Shown piece after piece: positions 35,570 to 44,616 of a stretch of DNA of 64,000 nucleotides; position 1 is the first letter of the stretch; every line of letters begins with the position of its first letter. Source of the DNA: Ulvibacterium sp965228935. Its GTDB lineage: Bacteria > Bacteroidota > Bacteroidia > Flavobacteriales > Flavobacteriaceae. Where the stretch lies: the NCBI RefSeq assembly GCF_965228935.1, contig NZ_OZ245846.1, positions 620,001 to 684,000 of the forward strand. Direction: 5' to 3'. The translations under genes were made by a program, and so were the position numbers. The notes beneath the pieces are model-generated. The model saw only the letters and a list, made by a program, of their open reading frames with translations. It did no database searches and was not told the origin of the DNA.

Positions 35570-35581
35570 TCCGTATCTTTG
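35552..35581 (+). promoter_or_regulatory. Internal promoter before the glycosyltransferase gene
   Basis: TTG at 35552-35554, a 19-base spacer and TATCTTTG at 35574-35581 fit the Bacteroidota TTG-N19-TAnnTTTG promoter exactly. The start of transcription would be near 35587, about 75 bases before the ATG at 35662. Confidence 0.65.
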
Positions 35582-35661
35582 TCTAGAATTTAGCTTTTTG
35601 CGACCAGAAAGCTTTCAATGGATTTACCTTGCCAGCTTCCATCCCATCGATATCGGAGACC

Positions 35662-36831
35662 ATGCAGCAACTAAGATGTTGCGTAGTCGTTCCCACATTC
35701 AACAATGGCAAGACCTTAAAAAGGGTATTGGACGGTATATTGAACCACACCCAAAACATCATTGTTATCAACGATGGATCTACGGATGCCACTAGTGAAA
35801 TACTCAATTCGTATCCCGAACTGATACAGGTACATCTGGACAAAAACCAAGGGAAAGGCCATGCACTTCGGACAGGGTTCAAAAAGGCATCGGGGTTAGG
35901 GTATCATTTTGCAATCACCATAGATTCGGATGGCCAACATTTTCCCGAGGATATCCCCGTTTTTATCAAAGCCCTTGAAGAGGAATCCTCAAAAAAGGTC
36001 TTGTTTATAGGTTCCAGGAATATGCAGCAATCCGACGTTCCGGGCCGTAGCAGTTTTGGAAACCGGTTTTCCAATTTCTGGTTTTGGGTAGAGACCGGCA
36101 AATGGCTGAAGGATACCCAGTGTGGGTTTCGCCTTTATCCTTTGGAGACGATAAAGGACATGAAATTCTATACCCCAAAATTCGAGTTCGAAATAGAGGT
36201 TATTGTCCGATCGGCCTGGAAGGGAATATCGGTCAAGAATATTCCGATCAATATTCTATACGATGATCCGGAGCGTGTTTCCCATTTTAGACCAATTATC
36301 GATTTTGCTAGGATAAGTGTGCTGAATACCTGGTTAGTATTGGTTGCTTTGGTCTATATTAAACCTCGTGACCTTATACAACGGCTCAAAAAAAAAGGGT
36401 TTAGACGTTTTTTCTACGAGGATTTTTTACACAATCAGGATTCTCCCCGGAAAAAAGCATTTTCCATTGCCTTGGGGGTTTTTATAGGGCTCAGCCCTTT
36501 ATGGGGGTTTCATACGGTCACTGTGATTTTTTTGGCCCTTTTGCTTAAACTGAACAAGGTTATCGCCTTTGCTTTTTCCAACATCAGTATCCCTCCCTTA
36601 ATTCCTTTGGTATTGTATTTAAGTCTACAGACCGGGGCATGGGTCACCGGAAGGGAATTGAACTTTTCCATCCATGAGATAGATGAGAATTTTGAAATCA
36701 TTAAAAACTTACAGACTTACATCATTGGCAGTCTAACGCTATCTACCTTCTCCGCATTGATCCTGGGTTTTTTGGCCTATGTATTTTTATCCATCTTCGA
36801 CCGGAAAAAAATAGCTGTGCACAATGGATAG
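35662..36831 (+). CDS. Glycosyltransferase family 2 fused to DUF2062
   Basis: A 389-residue protein. Residues 1-220 are a GT-A glycosyltransferase with VVPTFNNG, NDGSTD and the metal-binding DSDGQH motif, similar to dolichyl-phosphate mannosyltransferase-like enzymes. Residues about 250-385 are a membrane DUF2062 domain (SPLWGFHTV and following helices). TTG at 35629 could extend it by 11 residues, but ATG 35662 starts right before the first beta strand. It overlaps the MMPL gene by eight bases and has its own promoter. Confidence 0.88.
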   Translation: MQQLRCCVVVPTFNNGKTLKRVLDGILNHTQNIIVINDGSTDATSEILNSYPELIQVHLDKNQGKGHALRTGFKKASGLGYHFAITIDSDGQHFPEDIPVFIKALEEESSKKVLFIGSRNMQQSDVPGRSSFGNRFSNFWFWVETGKWLKDTQCGFRLYPLETIKDMKFYTPKFEFEIEVIVRSAWKGISVKNIPINILYDDPERVSHFRPIIDFARISVLNTWLVLVALVYIKPRDLIQRLKKKGFRRFFYEDFLHNQDSPRKKAFSIALGVFIGLSPLWGFHTVTVIFLALLLKLNKVIAFAFSNISIPPLIPLVLYLSLQTGAWVTGRELNFSIHEIDENFEIIKNLQTYIIGSLTLSTFSALILGFLAYVFLSIFDRKKIAVHNG

Positions 36832-39800
36832 TTTTTTCCATCGCACATACCGATTTTTTTTGGGACAAAAGTGGCTGGGACTTACCATGGTTTTAGCAAT
36901 CCTTCTAGGGCTTTCGGCCTTAACGGGCAAAATAAAATTTGAGGAGGACATCACCAAGCTCATCCCTGTAAACTCGGAAAACGAGGCCTACCAAAGGGTA
37001 TTGAAAACACTTCAATTTACGGATAAGATTATCCTAAATATAAAGCTACAAAGTGAAGGTTCCGAAGACGATCTTACCCAATACACCACACAGTTTCTGG
37101 ATAGTCTTAAGGCCAACACCCAAGGATACATAAAAAATATCCAGGGAAAGGTAGGTGATGATGAAGTGTTACAAACCTTAGATTTTGTCCATAAAAACCT
37201 GCCCCTGTTTCTGGATACAGCGGATTATGGTACCATCCGACAAAAAATTAAAAGGGATAGTATTGCGGCCCTGACAAAGGAAAATTACAAGACACTGATT
37301 TCCCCATCGGGAATCGTTACCAAAAAGAACATTTTGCGAGATCCCCTAGGGCTGTCCTATATCGCCTTAAAAAAGTTACGGCAATTGGGAATCGCAGATG
37401 GATTTACGCTAAAGGATGGATTTCTTTTGAGCCAAGATCGACAAAACATTTTACTGTTTGTTACCCCCACTTACGCCTCCAATCAGACTTCGGAGAATGA
37501 ACCCTTCGTCAGGGAACTGTATCGAATACGGGATGTATTGAATCCTGCTTTCGAATCCAAGGCCGTGGGCGAGTATTTCGGAGCGCCTTTGATAGCCGTA
37601 GCCAATGCACAACAGATCAAAACGGATATTCAGTTTACCGTTGGAATCGCATTGACGCTTTTGCTCATCCTTTTGATTTTCTTTTATCGGAAACTGACCT
37701 TGCCCATTATTCTCTTTTTACCCACGGCTTTTGGAGGGTTGCTGGCAGTGGCCCTATTGTATTTTATCCGTAGGGAGATTTCCGGTATTTCTTTAGGTAT
37801 AGGTGCCGTATTGCTAGGGGTAACCCTGGACTATTCGCTCCACATCCTCACACATATCAGGAACAACCGTTCCATCCAAAGTTTGTATTCAGAGGTTGCC
37901 CCATCAATCTTGATGAGCAGCCTTACCACGGCCTCGGCTTTTTTGTGCCTGTTGTTTCTAGAATCACAAGCTTTACAAGATCTTGGGATTTTTGCGGCGG
38001 TGAGTGTTCTGGGCGCATCCGTATTTGCCCTTTTTTTTATCCCTCAGGTATATGGGGCCAAAACAGCCGAAAAGAAAAGCATAACTTTCCTGGATTCAAT
38101 TGCCGCCTATGACTTTCAGGGAGACCAATGGCTCTTCGGGTCGCTCATGGCATTCTTTGTTATCAGCCTTTTTACCTACAGTTCCGTAACCTTTAACAAG
38201 GATATTGCGAAATTGAACTATGAACCTCTCCGACTGGCAAATGCCAGAAAGCATTTGGAAAATCTGACTGATCTAGGGGCTAAATCCCTTTACGTGACTA
38301 ATTACGGGAATTCCAGGGAAGAAGTATTACAGTTTAATGATAGTATTTATGCTTCCTTAAATCGGCTTAAGGGCAAAGGAAAAATTTTAGGGTTCAGTTC
38401 CATAGGTGCGCTTGTCCGTTCAAAAAAGGAACAAAATGAAAAGATTCGCCTTTGGAAAGCGTTTTGGAACGATAACCGTATTCGTTCCGTTACTACTTCC
38501 CTCGTCGATGTGGGCCGGGAATATGGGTTTAAACCTAAGACGTTTGATCAATTTTATACGCTGCTCCATTCGGATTTTAAACCTTTGGAAATTGAAGATT
38601 ACAATCTGGTGAACTCCTTTTCGGTAGATGACTACCTATCTACAAAAAACGGATTTACGACCGTAAGTTCGTTGGTAAAGGTAGATTCATCCCAAATAGG
38701 GTATGTCCGCGAAATCTTCTCGAATACTGCCCAAACCGTCCTGATCGACCGACAGGGCATGAACGAAACTTTTTTGGGCCATCTTAAGAATGACTTCAAT
38801 AGGCTTATCGGGTATTCCGTATTGGCCATAGTAGTGCTCTTATTACTTTTCTTTCGAAGTCTGTCCCTCACCTTGGTAACCAGTATTCCCATTTTCCTCA
38901 CCTGGTTTTTAACCATAGGTATTATGGGGCTCTTGCAACTGGAATTCAATATTTTTAATATCATCATCTCTACTTTTATCTTTGGGTTGGGCGTGGATTA
39001 CAGTATTTTTATGACCAACGGCCTTCGGACGGAATCTCGCACCGGTGAGAAAGCCCTGTCCACACACCGAACTTCGATTATCCTTTCCGTTGCTACCACC
39101 ATTTTGGGTGTCGGCGTACTGATTTTTGCCAAACATCCTGCCTTATATACCATTTCCGTAGTTTCCTTGATCGGTATCCTCTCGGCAGTTTTGATCGCCT
39201 TTACGATACAGCCTATGCTCTTTCACCTGTTCATAGGAAGTAAGAAAAAAAGACCTATCTCCCTAAGATACCTAATCCATTCGTTACTCTCTTTCGGCTA
39301 TTTTGGTTTGGGCGGACTTTTGTTTTCCCTTTATGCCAAGATTGTGTTGACGCTCTTTCCCAATAGTAGGGAGAATAAACAATTAGGGTTCCACAAGGCG
39401 GTATCCCTTTTGATGAAATCCGTCCTCTATACCAATCCTTTTGTACGTAAGAAAGTCATTAACGAACATCGTGAAACCTTTGAAAAACCGGGCATGCTTA
39501 TAGCCAACCACACCTCATTTCTGGATATCCTGGCCATTGGCATGTTGGATCCCAAGATTATATTCCTTGTGAATGATTGGGTCTACAACTCTCCTATTTT
39601 TGGAAGTGCGGCCAAGTTGGTCGGGGCTTATCCCGTTTCCGATGGATTGGAAAATGGGGAAGATTATCTTAAGGGCAAAGTAGCCCAGGGATTTTCATTG
39701 ATAACCTTCCCGGAGGGTACCCGTTCCCGTACCAATAAAATAAGACGTTTTCATAAAGGGGCTTTCTATTTGGCAGAAAAATTGGGCTTGGATATCCTTC

Positions 39801-40525
39801 CCGTACTCATTCACGGCAACTCAGAAGTCTTGCCCAAAGGGAGTTTTATTATTAGGGACGGTAGTATTACCCTTAAAATTCTACCTCGTATCAAAACCAA
39901 TGATTCTACCTTTGGAATCGATTACACACAACGGACGAAACGAATAAGTGCCTATTTTAAGAAGAACTTTCTTGCCTTTCGCAGGGAATTGGAACAGGAA
40001 ACCTACTTTCACAAGTCCGTTTTGGAGGAGTATCGGTTTAAAGGGAGGAAATTATACGGGAAGATTCGGCTAGATCTAAGAAAAAATGCCAATGTCTATG
40101 CACAGCTTTTGGATTTTCTTGGAAAGAAAGCGCACATCATTCATCTCTCCGAGGATTATGGTCAATTGGATTTTCTACTGGCCCTGGATTCACCCGACCG
40201 TAAGATCCATGTTTATCTTAAGAAGGAAACCATTCGGCAAATCGTCCAAAACAGTTTTATTACCAAACATCACAAAAATATTCAGGTAACCGCTACCCCT
40301 ACCGATGCCTTGGCAAATGAAGCCCAGATATTACTGATCGATTTAAATCCCTTGGATTGGGAGCCCATCCAAAACAAAATAAATGAAATTGGTATCTTAC
40401 TGTTATTGAAGAAGGGGATGGACCTCCCCTTGAAAAATATTACGGACACCGGCTTTACGATAAGCGCGCAAAATGATAATTTTATCATAGCCAAAAAAGC
40501 AGTACAGGATGAAAGAGCATTATGA
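36824..40525 (+). CDS. MMPL/RND transporter fused to PlsC-type acyltransferase
   Basis: A 1233-residue two-part protein. Residues about 1-830 form an MMPL-type RND transporter with two sets of transmembrane helices, each preceded by a large periplasmic loop, and a LGVTLDYSLH/LGVDYSIFM segment in each half. Residues about 850-1080 form a 1-acylglycerol-phosphate acyltransferase domain with NHTSFLD (His896, Asp901) and EGTR (964-967). The last 150 residues are unassigned. A transporter joined to an acyltransferase suggests acylation coupled to membrane export of the pigment. Stop overlaps the next start by 17 bases. Confidence 0.9.
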   Translation: MDSFFHRTYRFFLGQKWLGLTMVLAILLGLSALTGKIKFEEDITKLIPVNSENEAYQRVLKTLQFTDKIILNIKLQSEGSEDDLTQYTTQFLDSLKANTQGYIKNIQGKVGDDEVLQTLDFVHKNLPLFLDTADYGTIRQKIKRDSIAALTKENYKTLISPSGIVTKKNILRDPLGLSYIALKKLRQLGIADGFTLKDGFLLSQDRQNILLFVTPTYASNQTSENEPFVRELYRIRDVLNPAFESKAVGEYFGAPLIAVANAQQIKTDIQFTVGIALTLLLILLIFFYRKLTLPIILFLPTAFGGLLAVALLYFIRREISGISLGIGAVLLGVTLDYSLHILTHIRNNRSIQSLYSEVAPSILMSSLTTASAFLCLLFLESQALQDLGIFAAVSVLGASVFALFFIPQVYGAKTAEKKSITFLDSIAAYDFQGDQWLFGSLMAFFVISLFTYSSVTFNKDIAKLNYEPLRLANARKHLENLTDLGAKSLYVTNYGNSREEVLQFNDSIYASLNRLKGKGKILGFSSIGALVRSKKEQNEKIRLWKAFWNDNRIRSVTTSLVDVGREYGFKPKTFDQFYTLLHSDFKPLEIEDYNLVNSFSVDDYLSTKNGFTTVSSLVKVDSSQIGYVREIFSNTAQTVLIDRQGMNETFLGHLKNDFNRLIGYSVLAIVVLLLLFFRSLSLTLVTSIPIFLTWFLTIGIMGLLQLEFNIFNIIISTFIFGLGVDYSIFMTNGLRTESRTGEKALSTHRTSIILSVATTILGVGVLIFAKHPALYTISVVSLIGILSAVLIAFTIQPMLFHLFIGSKKKRPISLRYLIHSLLSFGYFGLGGLLFSLYAKIVLTLFPNSRENKQLGFHKAVSLLMKSVLYTNPFVRKKVINEHRETFEKPGMLIANHTSFLDILAIGMLDPKIIFLVNDWVYNSPIFGSAAKLVGAYPVSDGLENGEDYLKGKVAQGFSLITFPEGTRSRTNKIRRFHKGAFYLAEKLGLDILPVLIHGNSEVLPKGSFIIRDGSITLKILPRIKTNDSTFGIDYTQRTKRISAYFKKNFLAFRRELEQETYFHKSVLEEYRFKGRKLYGKIRLDLRKNANVYAQLLDFLGKKAHIIHLSEDYGQLDFLLALDSPDRKIHVYLKKETIRQIVQNSFITKHHKNIQVTATPTDALANEAQILLIDLNPLDWEPIQNKINEIGILLLLKKGMDLPLKNITDTGFTISAQNDNFIIAKKAVQDERAL

Positions 40526-42056
40526 TGTGGTCATCATTGGTAGTGGTATGGGCGGACTGGTAGCGGCAAATATTTTGACCCGCGAAGGACGTAGCGTCTG
40601 TGTTCTGGAGAAAAACAACCAATATGGGGGCAATCTTCAGACCTTTGTTCGTGAACGTACCATTTTCGATACCGGGGTACACTACATCGGCGGACTTTCC
40701 GAAGGGCAAAATCTTTATCGCTATTTCAAATATTTGGGCATCTATGACGACCTTAGGCTTAAGAAGCTGGATGATAGCTTCGACATCATTACGTTCGATG
40801 ACGATACAAAGGAATATCCTCACGCCCAGGGATATGAGGATTTTGAGAAATCCCTTATCGCACAGTTTCCCCATGAGGCTCAGGGAATTACCGCCTATTG
40901 TAAGGAATTAAGGGAGACCTGTAATAAATTCCCCTTATATAACTTGAACCACGGCAAACCGTATTATGATGATGAGGAGATGTTTCGAACCCCGGCCAAG
41001 GCCCTTATCGATTCCATGGTCGGCGATACGAAATTAAGGGCCGTATTAGCGGGATCTAATCTGCTCTATGCAGGGGAACCGGACAAGACCCCATTCTACG
41101 TACATGCACTTTCCGTCAACTCCTATATAGAAAGTTCCTATCGTTGTGTAAACGGGGGTAGCCAAATTACCAAATTATTGATAAGACGGCTTAAGGAAAA
41201 TGGGGGAGAGGCCTACAAACACCATGAAGTGGTGAACTTTGGTTATGAAGGAAAAAAATTGACCTATGCCGAAGTCGCAAACGGAAAACAAATAAAGGGA
41301 GATTTGTTCATTTCCAATATTGAGCCCAAAAGTACCTTAAAACTGGTCGGTGCGGACAAGTTCAGAAAATCATATTCAAATCGGATAGAACAGATAGAAA
41401 GTACGATCTCTGCGTTTAGCCTGCATTTGGTCCTAAAACCAAAGACCTTCAAATATTTGAATTACAACTACTACCATTATAAAGATCCAGTAAAGGTTTG
41501 GGAAGGGCATCGATATACCGAAAAAAGTTGGCCGGAAAGCTATATGGTCAGTATGGGAGTGAGCAAAGCTACGGACGGTTGGGCGGATCAAATGACCGCT
41601 ATTACCTACATGCGATATGATGAAGTAAAACCTTGGGAAAACACGTTCAATACCGTAGCAAATAAAAATGACCGAGGACAGACGTATACACAGTTTAAGG
41701 AGGCCAAGACCGAAAAGTTCCTCAACGAACTTGAAAAAAAATTCCCTAATATCCGGGAATGTCTTCAGTCTGTATACACCTCCACACCCCTCTCCTATCG
41801 GGATTATATCGGTAGTAATCAAGGGGCCATGTACGGTTATGTCAAAGACATCAACTACCCTTTAAAATCCTTCATTTCCCCAAGGACCAAAATCGGGAAT
41901 TTATTCTTTACCGGTCAAAGCCTAAACATGCACGGTATTTTAGGGGTAACCATAAGTGGTGTGGTTACTTGCTCGGAAATTTTGGGAAGGGACTATTTGT
42001 TAAATAGGATTCTGAAGCAAGAAAAAGAGAATACAACTGCTAAAATAAACGTGTAA
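40509..42056 (+). CDS. Phytoene desaturase/retinol saturase-like FAD oxidoreductase
   Basis: A 515-residue flavoprotein with the N-terminal ADP-binding loop IIGSGMGGLVAA and ENNQYGG-like second motif, and a C-terminal TGQSLNMHGILGVTISG segment that contacts FAD in this family. Relatives desaturate or isomerise conjugated chains such as carotenoids, and in a polyene cluster it may act on the polyene or on the resorcinol alkyl chain. It shares one base with the next gene (TAATG). Confidence 0.87.
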   Translation: MKEHYDVVIIGSGMGGLVAANILTREGRSVCVLEKNNQYGGNLQTFVRERTIFDTGVHYIGGLSEGQNLYRYFKYLGIYDDLRLKKLDDSFDIITFDDDTKEYPHAQGYEDFEKSLIAQFPHEAQGITAYCKELRETCNKFPLYNLNHGKPYYDDEEMFRTPAKALIDSMVGDTKLRAVLAGSNLLYAGEPDKTPFYVHALSVNSYIESSYRCVNGGSQITKLLIRRLKENGGEAYKHHEVVNFGYEGKKLTYAEVANGKQIKGDLFISNIEPKSTLKLVGADKFRKSYSNRIEQIESTISAFSLHLVLKPKTFKYLNYNYYHYKDPVKVWEGHRYTEKSWPESYMVSMGVSKATDGWADQMTAITYMRYDEVKPWENTFNTVANKNDRGQTYTQFKEAKTEKFLNELEKKFPNIRECLQSVYTSTPLSYRDYIGSNQGAMYGYVKDINYPLKSFISPRTKIGNLFFTGQSLNMHGILGVTISGVVTCSEILGRDYLLNRILKQEKENTTAKINV

Positions 42057-42934
42057 TGGGAAAATTCAGGACGGTTCCGGTAAGCAGGGTCAAGAATATT
42101 TCCAAAAAGGATTTCCTGGAAAACTATTACAATCCCCAAAAACCCGTTTTAATAGAGGGCCTCACCAGAGATTGGCCCGCTTACGGGAAATGGAACCTGG
42201 ACTACATTCAGCAACGGGCCGGCGATCAAATTGTTCCCTTATATGATAGTAAGCCCACGAAGGGCAAACAAAACTCCGCGGCACCGGCCACTGAAATGAA
42301 ATTGTACGACTATCTCGAACTATTGAAAAATGAACCGACCGATCTTCGTATTTTTTTCTATAATATCCTGGATAGTATGCCCGAACTCGCAAAGGATTTT
42401 GAATATCCAGATTTGGGCCTTAAGTTTTTTAAACGTTTGCCGGTAATGTTCTTTGGGGGCGAGGGCTCAAAAGTATTGGCCCATTATGATATGGATCTGG
42501 CTGACTTGACCCATGTCCATTTCCACGGTACCAAAAACGTAACCCTTTTTAAGCCCGAGCAGACCAAATATCTATATCGGGTACCCTTCTCGGTCCACAA
42601 TCTGGAGACTATAGATATGGATAATCCCGATTTTGAAAAATATCCTGCACTGCAGAACGTTCAAGGGATCCATGCTGAAATGAAACATGGGGACGCCCTC
42701 TATATGCCCAGTGGCTATTGGCATTTCATCAAATATATGACTGGGGGGTTTTCTATTACGTTGCGGGCTTTGCCCACCAAGCCACAACGTTTGTTGAAAA
42801 CCGCTTCCAACGTCTTGTTCATGCGAAATTTTGAAAATATAATGCGAAGGACCATGGGGCAAAAATGGGTAGACTACAAGGAAAATAAAATGGTGCGGCG
42901 TATCAATAAAAAATACGGGAAACCGGTAGTCTAA
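42056..42934 (+). CDS. JmjC/cupin-8-like Fe(II)/2-oxoglutarate oxygenase
   Basis: A 292-residue protein of the cupin-8 (FIH-like) group. The iron facial triad is complete: His143 and Asp145 in AHYDMD, and His223 in SGYWHFIKY, 80 residues later, a spacing similar to FIH. This supports an active oxygenase that could hydroxylate a pigment precursor, an ACP-bound chain or a protein. Position in the middle of the pigment operon, coupled on both sides by TAATG junctions, favours a pathway role. Confidence 0.83.
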   Translation: MGKFRTVPVSRVKNISKKDFLENYYNPQKPVLIEGLTRDWPAYGKWNLDYIQQRAGDQIVPLYDSKPTKGKQNSAAPATEMKLYDYLELLKNEPTDLRIFFYNILDSMPELAKDFEYPDLGLKFFKRLPVMFFGGEGSKVLAHYDMDLADLTHVHFHGTKNVTLFKPEQTKYLYRVPFSVHNLETIDMDNPDFEKYPALQNVQGIHAEMKHGDALYMPSGYWHFIKYMTGGFSITLRALPTKPQRLLKTASNVLFMRNFENIMRRTMGQKWVDYKENKMVRRINKKYGKPVV

Positions 42935-44616
42935 TGCAAGGACAAGGCTACATACGAGGCATATATCCTGTATTTTTCCTAGTATTCCTATTCATATCCT
43001 GTGGTGTTTCCAAATCCTTAAGGGATTTACCGGATATCAGTCAATACGAAGCAAAGACTCCGGAGCGGGTACGCCAATCCGATTCCACTTTCTCTTCCGA
43101 AAAGGGCTATTTGACAAAAAACAGCTATGGTCTATGGGAGCTGTACATAGAAGGCAATCCCTTGGAATTAGGGCTTACCACGGGAAGTCTTACCCAAGAG
43201 CTTTTTCACAAACAGGAAGATGCGCTGTTGAACAAGGTAAATGAACTAGTCCCATCCAATACCAAACAATACCTATTGCGTAAATTTTTGGCCTGGTTCA
43301 ATCGCAAAATGTATCTCAACATACGGGAGGAATACAAAACCGAGATTTATGGCATCTCACAATACGCCTCGGAAACCTATGCCCATATAGCGGATGCCTA
43401 TCCCCGTATACTCTATCTGCATGGGGCCCATGATATTGGCCATGCGTTACAGGATTTGGCCCTGGTAGGTTGTTCCTCCTTTGCCGTATGGGGAGATCAA
43501 ACGGAGGACGGTCAGCTCCTAATTGGGCGGAATTTCGATTTTTACGCCGGGGACGATTTTGCCCAGGAAAAAATCATTGCCTTTATCAACCCGGATGAGG
43601 GTCATAAGTTTATGTCCGTAACTTGGGGCGGCATGATAGGGGTGGTCTCCGGAATGAACGATCAGGGGCTGACCGTTACCATCAATGCCGGAAAGTCAAA
43701 GTTTCCTTTGGTGGCGAAGACCCCGATTTCTTTGGTGACACGGGAAATCCTACAGTATGCCGCTACTATAGAGGAAGCGGTTGCCATAGCCCGGAAACGG
43801 GAAGTCTTTGTATCGGAATCCATTTTTGTAGGCAGTGCAAAGGACAAAAAAGCAGTGGTCATAGAGGTATCGCCCAAAAATTTTGGGGTTTACGAGGTTC
43901 AGAATACCGATCAACTCATTTGTTCCAACCATTTTCAAAGTGCTGCCTATGCGGCGGATAAAAAAAACCAAAGACATATTCTGGAAAGTCACTCCCAATA
44001 TCGCTATGACCGTATGGAGGAACTATTAGGGGAAAGCGGCAAAACCACGGTACAGGCCGCAGTGGATATCCTGAGGGACAAACAGGGGTTGGACGGAAAG
44101 GAAATCGGGTATGGTAATGAAAAGGCACTCAACCAGTTGTTGGCACATCATGGTATTGTCTTTAAGCCGGAAGAGCTTTTGGTATGGGTCAGTACCAATC
44201 CCTACCAATTGGGCGAATTTGTAGCCTATGACTTGGACGAGGTATTTAAAAAGACAGTATCAGATTTTCAAAAAGCCCCCTTGGCGGAAAAGAATCTGAC
44301 CATCCCTGAAGACCCCTTCCAACATTCACGGGAATACCAAAACTATCAGGAATATCGAAGGTTAAAAAACGAGGTTTTAACGGCTATTTTCAACGACCAA
44401 CATCTGGAACAGGATCTTCTGACGGAACTACAGTTTAGCAACCCCAAATATTGGGAAGCCTATTATTTAACAGGAAGATATCAATACGGGAAAGGATATT
44501 ACACCGCTGCCCTTACGGCCTTTGAGCAAGCCCTGACCAAAGAGATTACTACGGTTCCGGATAAAGAAAACGTAATGCGGTACATCAAAAAAATAAAGCG
44601 TAGATTGCATTTATGA
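42934..44616 (+). CDS. Lipoprotein of the C45 (acyl-CoA:6-APA acyltransferase-like) Ntn-hydrolase family
   Basis: A 560-residue lipoprotein with lipobox FISC (Cys23). The Ntn-hydrolase core starts at VGC-SSFAVWG, where autocleavage before Cys180 would expose the nucleophile. IGRNFDFYAGDD and VSGMNDQGLTVTINAG are typical of the family. The C-terminal part (about 470-560) has TPR-like helices. Relatives make or break amide and ester bonds, so it may act on the resorcinol-polyene ester at the cell envelope. It overlaps the ligase gene by four bases. Confidence 0.85.
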   Translation: MQGQGYIRGIYPVFFLVFLFISCGVSKSLRDLPDISQYEAKTPERVRQSDSTFSSEKGYLTKNSYGLWELYIEGNPLELGLTTGSLTQELFHKQEDALLNKVNELVPSNTKQYLLRKFLAWFNRKMYLNIREEYKTEIYGISQYASETYAHIADAYPRILYLHGAHDIGHALQDLALVGCSSFAVWGDQTEDGQLLIGRNFDFYAGDDFAQEKIIAFINPDEGHKFMSVTWGGMIGVVSGMNDQGLTVTINAGKSKFPLVAKTPISLVTREILQYAATIEEAVAIARKREVFVSESIFVGSAKDKKAVVIEVSPKNFGVYEVQNTDQLICSNHFQSAAYAADKKNQRHILESHSQYRYDRMEELLGESGKTTVQAAVDILRDKQGLDGKEIGYGNEKALNQLLAHHGIVFKPEELLVWVSTNPYQLGEFVAYDLDEVFKKTVSDFQKAPLAEKNLTIPEDPFQHSREYQNYQEYRRLKNEVLTAIFNDQHLEQDLLTELQFSNPKYWEAYYLTGRYQYGKGYYTAALTAFEQALTKEITTVPDKENVMRYIKKIKRRLHL

